A stretch of DNA of 64,000 nucleotides. Source: Terrirhizobium terrae. GTDB lineage: Bacteria > Pseudomonadota > Alphaproteobacteria > Rhizobiales > Rhizobiaceae. The notes beneath the pieces are model-generated. The model searched no databases and had not been told where the DNA came from. It saw nothing but the letters and a program-made list of their open reading frames with translations. How positions within the stretch are numbered: the stretch's first letter is position 1; the number at the start of each line of letters is the position of its first letter. The stretch spans positions 434,001 through 498,000 of the forward strand of contig NZ_CP104991.1 in assembly GCF_030323265.1 (NCBI RefSeq), written 5' to 3'. Of the stretch, positions 48,461 through 58,219 are shown piece by piece. Made by a program: the position numbers and the translations under genes.

Positions 48461-48529
48461 CCCCATTTGCCAACACCTGAACCCAGGCGCCTCCTACGAG
48501 ATAACCGCCGAGCCACAACCGGCCGCACA

Positions 48530-49219
48530 TCAATCCAGCGCCGCCCTGAGAGCCGCTTCACAGTGAATGAGGGTCGTATCGAAGACAGGGACGGCGACAT
48601 TATCCTGGTTCAACAGCATGCCCACCTCCGTGCAACCAAGAATAAGACAGTCGCAGCCTTGACCGATCAGTCGCTGCGCAATCAACTCGTACGCCAAACG
48701 GCTTTCCTTGGTTACGACGTCACGACACAGCTCGTTGTAGATGATGCGATGGGTCTCCGCTCGATCTCCGGCTTCAGGAATTATCGGCAACAGTCCCCTG
48801 GCAGTCAGGCGGTCGGTATAGAAGTTCTGCTCCATCGTGAAGGCGGTCGCCATCAGGCCCGGCTTGCGAAAGCCGCCGTCGAGGATCGCCGTCGCCGTGG
48901 CGTCCGCGATGTGTACGAACGGGATCGACACCCCGGCCAGGATCCTGTCCGCCACCTTGTGCATGGTGTTCGTCGCCAGGATGAGGAGCTCGGCGCCTCC
49001 ACGCTCCAAAGCAATGGCTTTCTCATTCAGGATATCTGCCGCCGCGTCCCAATTGGAAGACACCTGCAACCTTTCGATTTCATCAAAGTCGACGGATCGT
49101 ATGAGAAGCTCAGGAGAATGAAGTCCTCCCAGGGTCTCGCGGGTGAGCCTGCAGAGTTCACGATAATAAATCTGCGTCGAGGCGGCGGACATTCCGCCAA
49201 GTATGCCGATGGTCTTCAA
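48530..49219 (-). CDS. Aspartate/glutamate racemase family (YgeA-like)
   Basis: 229 aa. IGILGGMSAASTQIYY at the start; the two catalytic positions are Thr in ATNTMH about 82 and Cys in GCTEVGML about 195. A Thr in place of the first Cys is the mark of the broad-range amino-acid racemase YgeA of E. coli rather than a classic two-Cys aspartate racemase. Likely makes or interconverts D-amino acids. Convergent with the AraC gene. Confidence 0.9.
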   Translation of the reverse strand: MKTIGILGGMSAASTQIYYRELCRLTRETLGGLHSPELLIRSVDFDEIERLQVSSNWDAAADILNEKAIALERGGAELLILATNTMHKVADRILAGVSIPFVHIADATATAILDGGFRKPGLMATAFTMEQNFYTDRLTARGLLPIIPEAGDRAETHRIIYNELCRDVVTKESRLAYELIAQRLIGQGCDCLILGCTEVGMLLNQDNVAVPVFDTTLIHCEAALRAALD

Positions 49220-49400
49220 ATGCTCTCTCCGGTTCCATCTGTTTCAGGTTCGCCCAAAAGTATGCATCGAGGGCAGAGGCGCGAAATCTCGAGGCTGGCG
49301 GTTCCAACTCGTGTGTATTCCATGTTTCTCCACCTTTTTTCGGTGCTGTTGAATAGAACGCGTTGCAAGAGGCGTACGGTCCGCCGCCTCGTGCCAATGC

Positions 49401-50156
49401 TCAGGCGCTTATGCCGCCGTCGACAAGAATGCCCGAGCCGGTGATATAGGCTGCACCGGGACCAGCGAGGAAAGCGACGGCCTCTGCCACTTCCCTGGTT
49501 CTGCCATACCGGGCGATCGACAGTTTTGGCAGGATGGCGGGCGCGAGAGCTCCGTCGGCAGGGTTCATCTCAGTGTCGATCGGCCCCGGTCGGACCAGAT
49601 TGACGGTAATCTCCCTCGGACCCAGTTCACGCGCTAGGCCGCGCGTGAAGCTTTCCAGCGCTGATTTGGTCGCCGCATAAACCGCGATTCCTGCAAATGG
49701 AACTGCCAGACCCGCATTGCTTCCGGTGCTGATGATACGGCCGCCATTCGGGATGTATTTCAGCGCTGCCTGGGTGATTAGAAACACGCCGCGAACATTG
49801 ACGTTCAGTTGCAGGTCGATTTCCCCAAGTGGCTGTACCGCGAAATCTCCTGCGAAGAGGACGCCGGCATTGTTAACGAGAATGTCGAGGCCGCCAAGTT
49901 CAGCGACGGTCCGCTCGACGGTAGCCGTAGCGGCGGCTGTGCTTGCTGCATCGGCCTGAATGGCCACAGCTTTGCGGCCCATAGTTCTGATCTCGGTGGC
50001 GAGAGCTTCGGCTTTTTCGGCCGACTTCTCATAGGTGATCGCAACGTCGGCACCATCTTTAGCCAGCTTCAGCGCGATGGCCGCGCCGATCCCGCGCGCT
50101 GCACCGGTAACAAGCGCGCTCTTACCCGAAAGAGGAAGACCATGGATGTTGTTCAT
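49401..50156 (-). CDS. SDR oxidoreductase (BdcA-like group)
   Basis: Classical SDR, 251 aa, intact: LVTGAARGIGAAIA, NNAGVLFAG, ISTGSNAG, YAATKSALES, C-terminal GILVDGGISA. Similar to the SDRs at 19133 and 58220, with the shared ARELGPREITVNLVRPGPIDTEMNPADG-type region. Located between the racemase and the MFS gene, same strand; no private regulator is adjacent, though the MFS-TetR unit is near. Confidence 0.94.
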   Translation of the reverse strand: MNNIHGLPLSGKSALVTGAARGIGAAIALKLAKDGADVAITYEKSAEKAEALATEIRTMGRKAVAIQADAASTAAATATVERTVAELGGLDILVNNAGVLFAGDFAVQPLGEIDLQLNVNVRGVFLITQAALKYIPNGGRIISTGSNAGLAVPFAGIAVYAATKSALESFTRGLARELGPREITVNLVRPGPIDTEMNPADGALAPAILPKLSIARYGRTREVAEAVAFLAGPGAAYITGSGILVDGGISA

Positions 50157-50284
50157 GGCGGTTTACTCCGATATAGATCTGTTTCAAGCTGTGAGAAATG
50201 GTCCTCTTGTGGGGACCGACGTGGAGGCGGAAATGATCAAGCCGTCAATGCAGCGTTAGTCATTGAGCTCGTCAATGCGCGTGC

Positions 50285-51703
50285 TTATCGGCGCACCGCC
50301 TTGTTCGACGGAAGGCCGGCGGAAAGCCATCCTGCGACGAGAAGACAGAGTCCGATTGCGATTGCTGCCACGCTATATGCCCGGCCGATGGATCTGGCAT
50401 CGGTTGCAGACCCCAAATTCAAGAAGAACAACCCGCCAATGAGTGCAACCGCGAATGCGCCGCCAATCTGAAGTGTGGAATTGACGAGACCGGAGGCCAG
50501 TCCCGATTGCGGTCTGGCGACGCGCCGCACGACGCTTTTCAAAAGGTTTGGAAGCGCGATCCCCTGCCCCGCTCCAATGAGAAAGAGCGCTAGAGAGAGG
50601 AACTGGGCATGATCACTTGAGATAAGGGTGGCCGTTGCAAACAGGCCGCCTGCTTGCAGCCCCATGCCAATGGCAGCGGAGTATCTTCCAAAGAAGCGGA
50701 GGACGCGCTCGCTTGCAAAGGGGCCAAGGACAAAACCGGCTGCGGCAGGTAGGATGGCGAGCCCGGCTTCAAAGGGCGTGCGGCCAAGGCCGCTCTGTTG
50801 ATAAACCGAGAATACGAGCCAGAATGCCGCCAGAGAGTAGAAGAAGAAGGCAGCTGCCAACCCGCGCTTCAACCCCGAGACGTTCAGCAGGCTTGGTTCA
50901 AGGATAGGATTTCCGCCCGCTGTCTCGACGTTTCGCTCATGCCGCCAGAACAAGACGAAAAGCAGTGGTGAAGCACAGAGCATCAGAAGCAACCAGATTG
51001 GCCACCCCCGCTCCCGGCCCTCGATAAGCGGCGCGATCAGGGCAAAAAGCGCAAGCGCTATCAGCAAGGCTCCGCCCAAATCAAGATTGGTTGGGTGTTC
51101 CGAGCGGGTTTCGCGCAACATGAAGGAGGCCAGCGGCGCGGCGATCGCAATCACCGGGAGGTTGATCAGGAAAATGGCCCTCCATCCGAGGCCAAAGATA
51201 TTCAGTGCGATTAGCGCTCCACCGAGAAACAGACCAACCATCGATGCCACCCCGAATGTCAGGGCATAAAAGCTGAGGGCCTTTGATTTTTCGTGGTCTG
51301 GGAAAATTGCATTGATGGAAGCTAAGGCTTGCGGTGCCATAATTGCCGCTGCAAACCCCTGAAGGATACGGCCGACGATCAGCGCGGCTGGAGACCAGGC
51401 AAACCCGCATAAGGCAGACGCGGCTGCAAAACCGACCATTCCAGCCAGAAAGACATTTCGTCGACCATAAAGATCTCCAAGCCTTCCCCCAGTGATCAGC
51501 ATCACAGCGTAGGTGGTAGCGTAACCGGAGATAATCAGCTGCATCGTTGATGCAGAAGCCCTGAAATCCTCCCGGATCGAGGGCAGCGCCACATTGACGA
51601 TGAAGAAGTCGAGCGGCGGCAAAAACGCACCGGTCAAAAGGATGATGAGCGCCATCCATCGACGTGGATCGAGTTTATCATCGGGATTGCTGGTGTCTCT
51701 CAT
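50285..51703 (-). CDS. MFS transporter, DHA2 (14-helix) type
   Basis: About 472 aa with 14 predicted helices. DHA2 signature: LDFFIVNVALPSIREDF in helix 1, GRLGDLYGRRNVFLAG (motif A) between helices 2 and 3, GRILQGFAAAIMAPQ. Probably a proton-driven exporter of drugs or toxic organics. Start at ATG 51703. Its promoter carries a palindrome also found before the TetR gene just upstream (51782-52393). Confidence 0.95.
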   Translation of the reverse strand: MRDTSNPDDKLDPRRWMALIILLTGAFLPPLDFFIVNVALPSIREDFRASASTMQLIISGYATTYAVMLITGGRLGDLYGRRNVFLAGMVGFAAASALCGFAWSPAALIVGRILQGFAAAIMAPQALASINAIFPDHEKSKALSFYALTFGVASMVGLFLGGALIALNIFGLGWRAIFLINLPVIAIAAPLASFMLRETRSEHPTNLDLGGALLIALALFALIAPLIEGRERGWPIWLLLMLCASPLLFVLFWRHERNVETAGGNPILEPSLLNVSGLKRGLAAAFFFYSLAAFWLVFSVYQQSGLGRTPFEAGLAILPAAAGFVLGPFASERVLRFFGRYSAAIGMGLQAGGLFATATLISSDHAQFLSLALFLIGAGQGIALPNLLKSVVRRVARPQSGLASGLVNSTLQIGGAFAVALIGGLFFLNLGSATDARSIGRAYSVAAIAIGLCLLVAGWLSAGLPSNKAVRR

Positions 51704-51754
51704 AAGTCTCTCCAAGCGATCAAAAAATCGATCGACGGTTTGCAATATCATCAA

Positions 51755-51774
51755 TTGGAACTAATTGGTTCCAA
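51755..51774. promoter_or_regulatory. Operator before the MFS gene
   Basis: A 20-bp near-perfect palindrome, core GGAAC-TAATTG-GTTCC flanked by TT/AA, 52 bp upstream of the MFS start. A related site TGGAACCATTCGGTACA lies at 52404-52420 before the TetR gene. The pair points to TetR control of both genes. Confidence 0.72.
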
Positions 51775-51781
51775 AATAGGG

Positions 51782-52393
51782 TCAGCCAAGTGCCTTCAGT
51801 GCCAGGTCGACCATGGCCCTTGTCTCCGCGCGATCTGCTCCTGCCTTCGCCAGGACCCGCATACCCTGGATCTGGCACACGAGGAACCTCGCGAGCGTTC
51901 GTTCATCCAGCCCAGGATCGATCTCGCCCAAGGCCTGGCCTCTTATGATCGCCGCGGCATAAAGATCTTGCAGACGTCTGAACAGCCGGGAAATACGTGG
52001 TGCGACCTCTTTATCCTCCGGAAGCATTTCGACAGCTGCAAAGACGACAAAGCATCCACGCAAACCGTCCGTTCCCGATGTTTGATCCACTTGTTGAGAA
52101 AAAGCTTCTAAAATTGCGGCTTTAGGCGACGGATTGGAATGCAGTGTTTCGCCGACCGAGCGAACGGCGTCCTCGATGTAAGCGTCGAGGGCGCGCAGAT
52201 AGACGCCTCTCTTGTCGACGAAAGCCTTATAAAAGCTGCCTCTGGAAAGTTCCATTCCCTCAAGCAAGTCGGGAAGGGATGCATCGTGATATCCACGATC
52301 CCAAAATACGTGCATTGCTTTTCGAACTGCTTCATTGAGTTCAAATTCGCGAGGGCGACCGACGGACGCGGATATTTGAGTGCGCTTGACCAT
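51782..52393 (-). CDS. TetR-family repressor
   Basis: 203 aa. HTH: AVRKAMHVFWDRGYHDASLPDLLEGMELSRGSFYKAFVDKRGVY, with a C-terminal domain of the kind found beside efflux pumps and SDRs. Start at ATG 52393 (MVKRTQ). Upstream of the MFS exporter on the same strand (78 bp), with a shared palindrome before each gene; probably represses the pump until an inducer binds. Confidence 0.93.
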   Translation of the reverse strand: MVKRTQISASVGRPREFELNEAVRKAMHVFWDRGYHDASLPDLLEGMELSRGSFYKAFVDKRGVYLRALDAYIEDAVRSVGETLHSNPSPKAAILEAFSQQVDQTSGTDGLRGCFVVFAAVEMLPEDKEVAPRISRLFRRLQDLYAAAIIRGQALGEIDPGLDERTLARFLVCQIQGMRVLAKAGADRAETRAMVDLALKALG

Positions 52394-52403
52394 GGAGACT
52401 ATA

Positions 52404-52420
52404 TGGAACCATTCGGTACA
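52404..52420. promoter_or_regulatory. Operator before the TetR gene
   Basis: TGGAACCATTCGGTACA, about 11 bp upstream of the TetR start; shares GGAAC, the AT-rich centre and GGT with the palindrome at 51755-51774. A weaker copy, so probably lower affinity. Confidence 0.55.
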
Positions 52421-52465
52421 CAATGCAAGAGACAATGTGGCTTCATCAAGCTAAAGGTATCCAGA

Positions 52466-52852
52466 TCAAGGACCAACAGTCGGATCGACGGGATAGTCCC
52501 GAGAGAATTCCCTGACCGCCATCAAAATCGGCATAAGCCCACGGCCTGCTGAACTCAGCGAGTATTCGACTCGAGGAGGCTGCTCTTGAAAGACGTGTCG
52601 GCGTATGAGGCCGTCAATTTCCAGCTCCCTGAGATGTTGCGTTAGCATCTTCTGGGATATCCCAGGTATGTCTCTCATGAACTGCGATGCCCGCAGTGAT
52701 GGTTCGGCGAACAATCGGAAAAGGATCGGCAGTTTCCAACGTCCTGTGATCATCCGAAGCACCCTGCTGACATGAGAGACAGATCCGTCGGCTCCGAGGC
52801 ATGTCGCCCTATCCTCGACAGGCACTTTAAAGTGCGTAATTGCCTGTTTCAT
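52466..52852 (-). CDS. HxlR-family regulator
   Basis: 128 aa winged-helix regulator: VLRMITGRWKLPILFRLFAEPSLRASQFMRDIPGISQKMLTQHLRELEIDGLI with RHVFQEQPPRVEYSLSSAG. A Cys near the N-terminus (ATCLGADG) is where many HxlR proteins sense electrophiles or oxidants. Divergent from the SDR at 52899 with 46 bp between start codons; likely controls that gene. Confidence 0.94.
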   Translation of the reverse strand: MKQAITHFKVPVEDRATCLGADGSVSHVSRVLRMITGRWKLPILFRLFAEPSLRASQFMRDIPGISQKMLTQHLRELEIDGLIRRHVFQEQPPRVEYSLSSAGRGLMPILMAVREFSRDYPVDPTVGP

Positions 52853-52898
52853 CGACGAACCTCATATCTGCCGGAGACGATAACAAGGATCAAATATC

Positions 52899-53707
52899 AT
52901 GGAGTTACAGCTCCAAAACAAGGTTGCGCTGGTCACGGGAAGCAGCAAGGGGATTGGCGAGGGTGTGGCCCGAGGCCTCGCAAAGGAAGGGGCGACCATT
53001 CATGTCCACGGTCGCGACAGAATGAAAACAGAGGAAGTCGCGCATGACATCATATCCTCTGGAGGTCGGGCATTCGCAGTATTCGGCGACCTGACAGTAT
53101 CGGATCAGGTCGATCGTCTCATTAGGGATTCCATGGCTGCAGCAGGGTCGATCGACATCCTGGTCAATAATGCCGGCGGATCTGCCCCGGCAGAGGATTG
53201 GACCTCGACGAACTCTGAGACGTGGGCGGCTGTCTATGACAGGAACGTGCTCGGATCTGTGAGGATAATCTCGCTCGTTCTGCCCGCAATGAAAGCGTCG
53301 CGGTGGGGTCGGATCATAAGCATCGCAAGCCTGGCGGCCCTGATGCCGCCCGCAAGTCGACCGGACTACTCCGCCGCCAAGGCAGCCATGATCGCGATGA
53401 CGGCGTCGCTCGCAAAAGACGTTGCTGCATACGGCATCACCGCAAACACCGTCTCGCCTGGAACGGTGCATAGCACCAGCTTGGATGCCGTATTCCGTAG
53501 GAAAGCCATTGAGAGGGGATGGCCATTGACGCCTCCTGGAACGACATAGAGAGAGAAATCCTGCCGATGTTTGCTCAGGTGCCCCTTGGGAGGGTCGGAA
53601 CCCTTGAGGAGATTGCGGATGCCATTGCTTTTCTCTCGAGCCCCCGTGCCGGCTATATCACAGGAGCAAACCTCCGACTTGACGGAGGAATGTGGCCAGG
53701 GACGTAG
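52899..53707 (+). CDS. SDR oxidoreductase (frameshifted)
   Basis: Classical SDR, about 269 aa after repair: LVTGSSKGIGEGVA, NNAGGSAPAE, ISIASLAAL, YSAAKAAMIA, then AGYITGANLRLDGGMWPGT at the end. A G is missing from the G run near 53516-53519 (GAGAGGGGATGG), cutting off the last ~60 residues. Divergent from the HxlR gene, its probable regulator. Confidence 0.9.
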
Positions 53708-53751
53708 CAGGGTAACAGAGGATCTGCGCCAGATTCTCTGGGTGCCCCGCA

Positions 53752-54752
53752 TCAGTTCCAGCTTGCCATGACGAACCGGTGGATGTCGATTTCGAGTTCC
53801 TGGTCTTCCGGCGTCCCACCCATGAAGCCACCATGGGGCATGGCTTCGAAGACGTGCAATTCGGTTTCCACGCCAGCTTTTCGCAAGGCTCGATGCATCC
53901 TCACCGTGTTCGATAGGAACAGGTCACGCGTGCCGGTCTGCAGAAACGTCGGCGGGAAGCCCCGCAGATCACCAAAGAGTGGCGATAGATAGGGATTGGA
54001 AAGATCTGCACCACCAGCGTAGAGCAGGTTGCTTGATCTAAGCGGGCGAGGGAGAACAAGATCAAGCATCTGGTTTGTTTGGAAACTGTCGCCCGATTCG
54101 GTGAGGTCAACCTGTGGCGAGAGCAAGACTAATCTGCCGGGCATTGGCATGCCTTCATCTCTCGCCCGTAGCAGCATAGCGGTCGCGAGATTGCCGCCGG
54201 CCGATCTCCCCAGGATGACCACCTTGTCGGGGGATGACCGTTCAACACATGACCGTACGTGGCCAAGCAGTCATCAAGAGCGGCCGGATATGGATGCTCG
54301 GGCGGCATTCGGTAATCGACGCCGTAGCATCGAACGGCATGCTTGTGAGCTTGGCGGCGCGCACTGACGCGACAGGCCTCTCCGCCTCCGAACACCAATG
54401 CGCCGCCATGCAGGTCGATGAGTGCGCTACGCTCATGAAATGATCCGTGCGGCGTTGCGACATGGATCGTTGCTTGTTCGACTACGATTGTCTCGACTGT
54501 GGACTGCAAACTCTTGGCAAGGTCTTTAGCCGCGGCGGCGTAGTGCGCATCTACTGCGGCTTTCATCATCATCCAGCCTGAAAAATCCTCTGGGGACGGC
54601 ATTTCGAACCGCGCATTGGTAGGGCTGCCGTCCTCGTCGACCAGGCGCGACAGTGCCGCTCGTGCTTCAGCGCTGATGGACTTTGGGGCCTGAATTTTCC
54701 GTGAAGGGACGGCTACGCTGCGCGAGGAATTGCTCATTTCTTGCTCTGTCAT
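53752..54752 (-). CDS. HSL-type alpha/beta hydrolase (frameshifted)
   Basis: About 333 aa after repair, hormone-sensitive-lipase group: oxyanion region DLHGGALVFGGG, nucleophile GRSAGGNLA (Ser, with Arg where GDSAGG is usual), Asp and His in the C-terminal half (TGTRDLF, MPHGGFMGG). It probably hydrolyses small esters. One C is missing near 54224-54228, splitting the protein just before the nucleophile. ATG 54752 is used; ATG 54737 is possible. Convergent with the SDR at 52899. Confidence 0.86.
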
Positions 54753-54930
54753 GGAACGAAGCGGCGATGACTTTTTCTCGAACCCCGGGCGCCGGTCTGG
54801 CCTGTCGACGTTAGATAATCTGCCCGAGACATGAAATCGCTTCAGATTGGAGCTTGGGTCCGCAGCCCGATGACAGACTGTATCCCATTGCTTCGAAGGG
54901 TAAATAGCATCTATCACTAAATTGACCTTG

Positions 54931-55578
54931 CTACCACCTCAACAATTTGGGCCCGATTGAAGCTCCCAGTGCAGTTACGCATGCAATGGCGATCGAATAC
55001 CATACCGCCACAAAGGCGGCGCCATCGTTGAGGCAGGCGATGGTATAGGCGAGACCACCAACGGAACCTGCAAGGAAACCTGCAATAGCGCCTGCCCGGC
55101 TGAGCCGCGTGGGCGTTCCGGCTCGCATCGCAGAAAGAATAGCGGCGAGCGCCGGGATCGAAGCCATGATGATAGTAGCCGTACAATTTAGCACGGAGTA
55201 GGTGTGAACCCCAAATAGGGGAAAGCCGCTCCGATCAAACAGAGCTCCAGCAAGCAGGAAGACCAGAGCCGGAGCAAGAAAGAGAACCGTACGAGGCGCC
55301 TGGCCCGGCTGGACCACTGCCCAAACAAGCTGAAACCCGCCGGCAGCTACAAGAACCATGCCGATGACCTTGAACAGGAACGTCCATGTCGGGAGTATCT
55401 GCATGAGGTCGGAACGAGGTCCGGCGATCATCACAACGACACCAGTCGCTGCCAGGATCGAAAAGACCAGCGCGACAGGTAGGACGATCGAGAGACGGAG
55501 CGAAAGTGACGCGCCTTTACCAGCTTGCGCTGCAAGCCCTCGAATAAGATCGTCCGTTGGTTGTCGATTGTCATTCAT
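54931..55578 (-). CDS. nrsF: NrsF-type anti-sigma factor (DUF1109)
   Basis: 215 aa membrane protein with six hydrophobic segments after a short cytoplasmic N-terminus (DDLIRGLAAQAGKGASLSLRL). The DUF1109/NrsF pattern includes Cys in LNCTATII and in ACLNDGAA. In Caulobacter, NrsF holds an ECF sigma factor at the membrane and releases it under heavy-metal or oxidative stress. Its ATG overlaps the repaired end of the sigma gene by eight bases, so sigma and anti-sigma are made together. Confidence 0.88.
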   Translation of the reverse strand: MNDNRQPTDDLIRGLAAQAGKGASLSLRLSIVLPVALVFSILAATGVVVMIAGPRSDLMQILPTWTFLFKVIGMVLVAAGGFQLVWAVVQPGQAPRTVLFLAPALVFLLAGALFDRSGFPLFGVHTYSVLNCTATIIMASIPALAAILSAMRAGTPTRLSRAGAIAGFLAGSVGGLAYTIACLNDGAAFVAVWYSIAIACVTALGASIGPKLLRW

Positions 55579-56141
55579 GCCCGGGGCCTCTTCTCTGTGT
55601 TGCCGCCAGCAGTTTCTTAACGAGCGATGGAAGGCGACGCGCACCGCTCCCTCGGTGGAACCGATTCGCGCCGCGGCCTCTTTGGTAGAGGCACCCTCAA
55701 GCCCGATGGCTCGGACAGCTGCCTGTTCGCCAGGGGCAAGGCGGAGATTAGTTTTTCGACATCTGCCGGATTGCGTTCAGGATCGAACACCTCGAATGAG
55801 AACAAGCCGGCCCACTGCTCCTCGGTCAAATCGACACGCGTGCGTGCGTCACGGCCCAAGCGCCGGCTGGCATCAATGATCTTGTAGCGCGTAATTGCGT
55901 TCAGCCAGGGAAGCAGAGACCGCTTCGTATCCCATTGGTGGCGACGGGAATGCACTGCTATGAGCACTTCCTGGACGACATCCTCTGCCTCGTAAAGACT
56001 TAAACCCATATATCGCAAATGCCCCTCGACGATCCGCCGCACCGAAGCGGCGAAAGCCCTGAGAAACGCCTCGTAGGCAGCGCTATCTCCAGTACGTTCC
56101 GCGCGCATCGCTTTCGCCCATCTGTCTTCCCGTGTGTCCAT
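55571..56141 (-). CDS. ECF sigma factor, NrsF-associated (two frameshifts)
   Basis: About 190 aa after adding two bases. Region 2: FAASVRRIVEGHLRYMGLSLYEAEDVVQEVLIAVH; region 4 after repair: EQAAVRAIGLEGASTKEAAARIGSTEGAVRVAFHRSL, ending in LLAATQRRGPGHE. Losses lie near 55745 (before the TTGCCCC on the minus strand) and near 55618 (an A run). It resembles the sigma-F/ECF16-type factors of Caulobacter, paired with NrsF. A candidate self-promoter lies 12 bp upstream. Confidence 0.86.
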
Positions 56142-56152
56142 GCACCCATGCT

Positions 56153-56256
56153 TTCGGTTGGACGAAACCCATTGTTACGTCCTATCGCGAAATTATTCGA
56201 ATTTACGCGCCGATCACATAGTCGTGACGATGTAAGATCGGGGAATTCCCAACGAA
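56153..56256. promoter_or_regulatory. Candidate ECF promoters, divergent pair
   Basis: Minus strand: GTAACA (56173-56178), 16-nt spacer, CGAA (56153-56156), leading into the sigma gene. Plus strand: GTAAGA (56232-56237), 15-nt spacer, CGAA (56253-56256), leading into the exported hydrolase gene. As I recall it, Caulobacter sigma-F promoters read GTAACC-N16-CGAA. The match is good on the minus strand and one base short on the plus strand. Confidence 0.5.
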
Positions 56257-56300
56257 AGACTCCTCCGAAGCATGTGCTTTACGATGAAAGGAAGTCCGGA

Positions 56301-57084
56301 ATGATCATGAACAGGCGCACATTTTCAACTGCTATGCTTGCCGGCGCGGCAGCATCAATGCTTTCAACCAAAGGCATGGCCGCGTCGGCAGCCGGCCGCC
56401 CAGAAAAGGCCCGTAACGTTGTCTTCGTCCATGGGCTATTCGCAGATGGTTCCTGCTGGAGCGAAGTGATATCGAGGCTGCAGCCAAAGGGCTTGAACAT
56501 CACATCCGTGCAGAACCCCTGACCACTCTCTCGGAATCGGTCGCTGCTGCGGAGCGAGTATTGGCGCGGCAGGATGGGCCAACAGTACTGATCGGGCACT
56601 CATTTGGGGGAATGATTGTAACTCAGGCCGGAATGCATCCTAATGTGTCGGCGCTCGTGTACGTCGCCGCCCGCGCACCCGACGCAAACGAGGATTTTGG
56701 CGCTTTGGCGAAAACCTTCCCCACTCCCCCGCTTCTGCCGGGATTGTTTTCGACGGTGAGGAAGGAAGACTTAGCGAGAAGGCGTTCCTCGAGGACTTCG
56801 CCGGCGACATTCCCACGGCCCGCGCGAAGGTGCTGTACGCAACGCAGTATCCTTTCCAGAAGACGCTGCTCTCGGGCAAGGTCACCGAAGCGGCATGGCG
56901 CCATAAACCCAGCTTTTACGCGGTGTCGAGCGAGGACCGGACGATCAATCCAGAACTGGAGCGGTTTCTCGCGAAACGGATGGACGCTAACACTATTGAA
57001 TTGAAAGCTAGCCATTTATCGTTGATCTCGCATCCTGATGACATCGCCGATCTTGTCATGAAAGCAGCAGGCTACGCCGCCTAA
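56301..57084 (+). CDS. Exported alpha/beta hydrolase (two frameshifts)
   Basis: About 261 aa after repair. Leader NRRTFSTAMLAGAAASML (Tat-like), then VVFVHGLFADGSCW, nucleophile elbow GHSFGG, Asp in SSEDRTINPELE, His in ASHLSLI. One C is missing near 56516-56520 (AACCCCTGA should be NPLTTL) and one base near 56735. Paralogue of the hydrolase at 37431-38189. Divergent from the ECF sigma gene with a candidate sigma promoter, so probably part of its regulon. Confidence 0.88.
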
Positions 57085-57380
57085 ACGGGACGGGCGACGA
57101 CGTGGATCGTGCGTGCATCGATCACCCCGAAGCGAGCACACCATACTAATGCTGGGCGGCGAGTGACAGCCGCGCGATTGCGAAAGACCATAGCAAAGCA
57201 ACTACATTCGTCCTCCCGGCTTACTTTGCGGTTCGGTACCAACTGCGAATTATCTGCGTCACTTTATCGGAGGTGACGCAGATGACGTGAAACTCCATTC
57301 AAGAACTGCAGCAATCGCTCCGAAATCAAACGCATTATCGAGTGACTGTTTGTCCTTAAACTTGCATACTGCAACGGCGA

Positions 57381-57611
57381 TCAGCCTACCTTGTCGTCAC
57401 TCGGAAAGAACCGCCGCAGGCTTCTAAACCATAGAGCCGCAAGATTTTGGACCAGCGCCAAATGCTTTTTGACGTAGTAGTCTCTGTCAAAATGCGACGA
57501 GGTGCCGCCAGCGTTACTGACGTCAAGTATCACGTCAGCGAGCGCCCCGCCCGCCAAACTTAGCCACACGGCGCCTGCAGCAAAAACAAACTTTTTAAGA
57601 GCATATGTCAC
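57381..57611 (-). pseudogene. Truncated EthD-like exported protein
   Basis: 76 codons. A signal peptide (ALKKFVFAAGAVWLSLAGGALA) is followed by SHFDRDYYVKKHLALVQ, which matches the start of the EthD dimeric alpha/beta domain; the sequence then loses similarity and stops. EthD proteins are about 100 aa and need the C-terminal half, so this looks like a broken remnant. No single-base change that I tried restores a full domain. In a 1.1 kb stretch otherwise empty of genes. Confidence 0.5.
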
Positions 57612-58219
57612 GTTCGTATGCCTTGTCTAATGCACCCATTGCGATTCGAGCTGGTCTGCCAACAGATCAACTTATCTTGCCCGGAACCGCGCTGCCGCTC
57701 GGTGCAACATGCTGATGTCGTCATGGCGGATCACAATCGCAGTTATCTCCGCCCGGCGCCTCATCATCAATTAACAATGCAGAACTCTGCGCGTTCACTT
57801 TTATTAGAGTGCCCCCATATGTGTCTTAACTGATATTGGCTTCGAACTCAGCGGAACTCCCCACGGGCTGGTATCCGACGGGGCAGGTCCGGAGGAGCGG
57901 GTCATAAATGCAGCCCCGTTATTGCGTTGCCAGCAGCAAGGGCAACGATCATATCGTTGGGCCCGTGCTGGTAAGCTATTCGGCGTCGCACAGTGTTAGT
58001 CGCTTGGTGTAAGAGAGAGCAGATCGTTGACGGGGCTTGACCGAACGCGTCCGAAACTCAAGGGTTTTTGACGAGGCAACCTCCCTTTCGACGGAAGTTG
58101 AACTAAATGGTCGCAATGGCGTGATAGCCCGCAATTCCCCGGCAGGCTTTGAGTACTATTTATGATCCAATATCTGTGGGAAGTGACTGGAGACAAATCC
58201 CCAGCCTTTCGCCACTTCC
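57612..58219. other. Intergenic region, no gene seen
   Basis: About 600 bp between the EthD remnant and bdcA. No frame on either strand resembles a known protein; likely decayed sequence. Confidence 0.4.
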
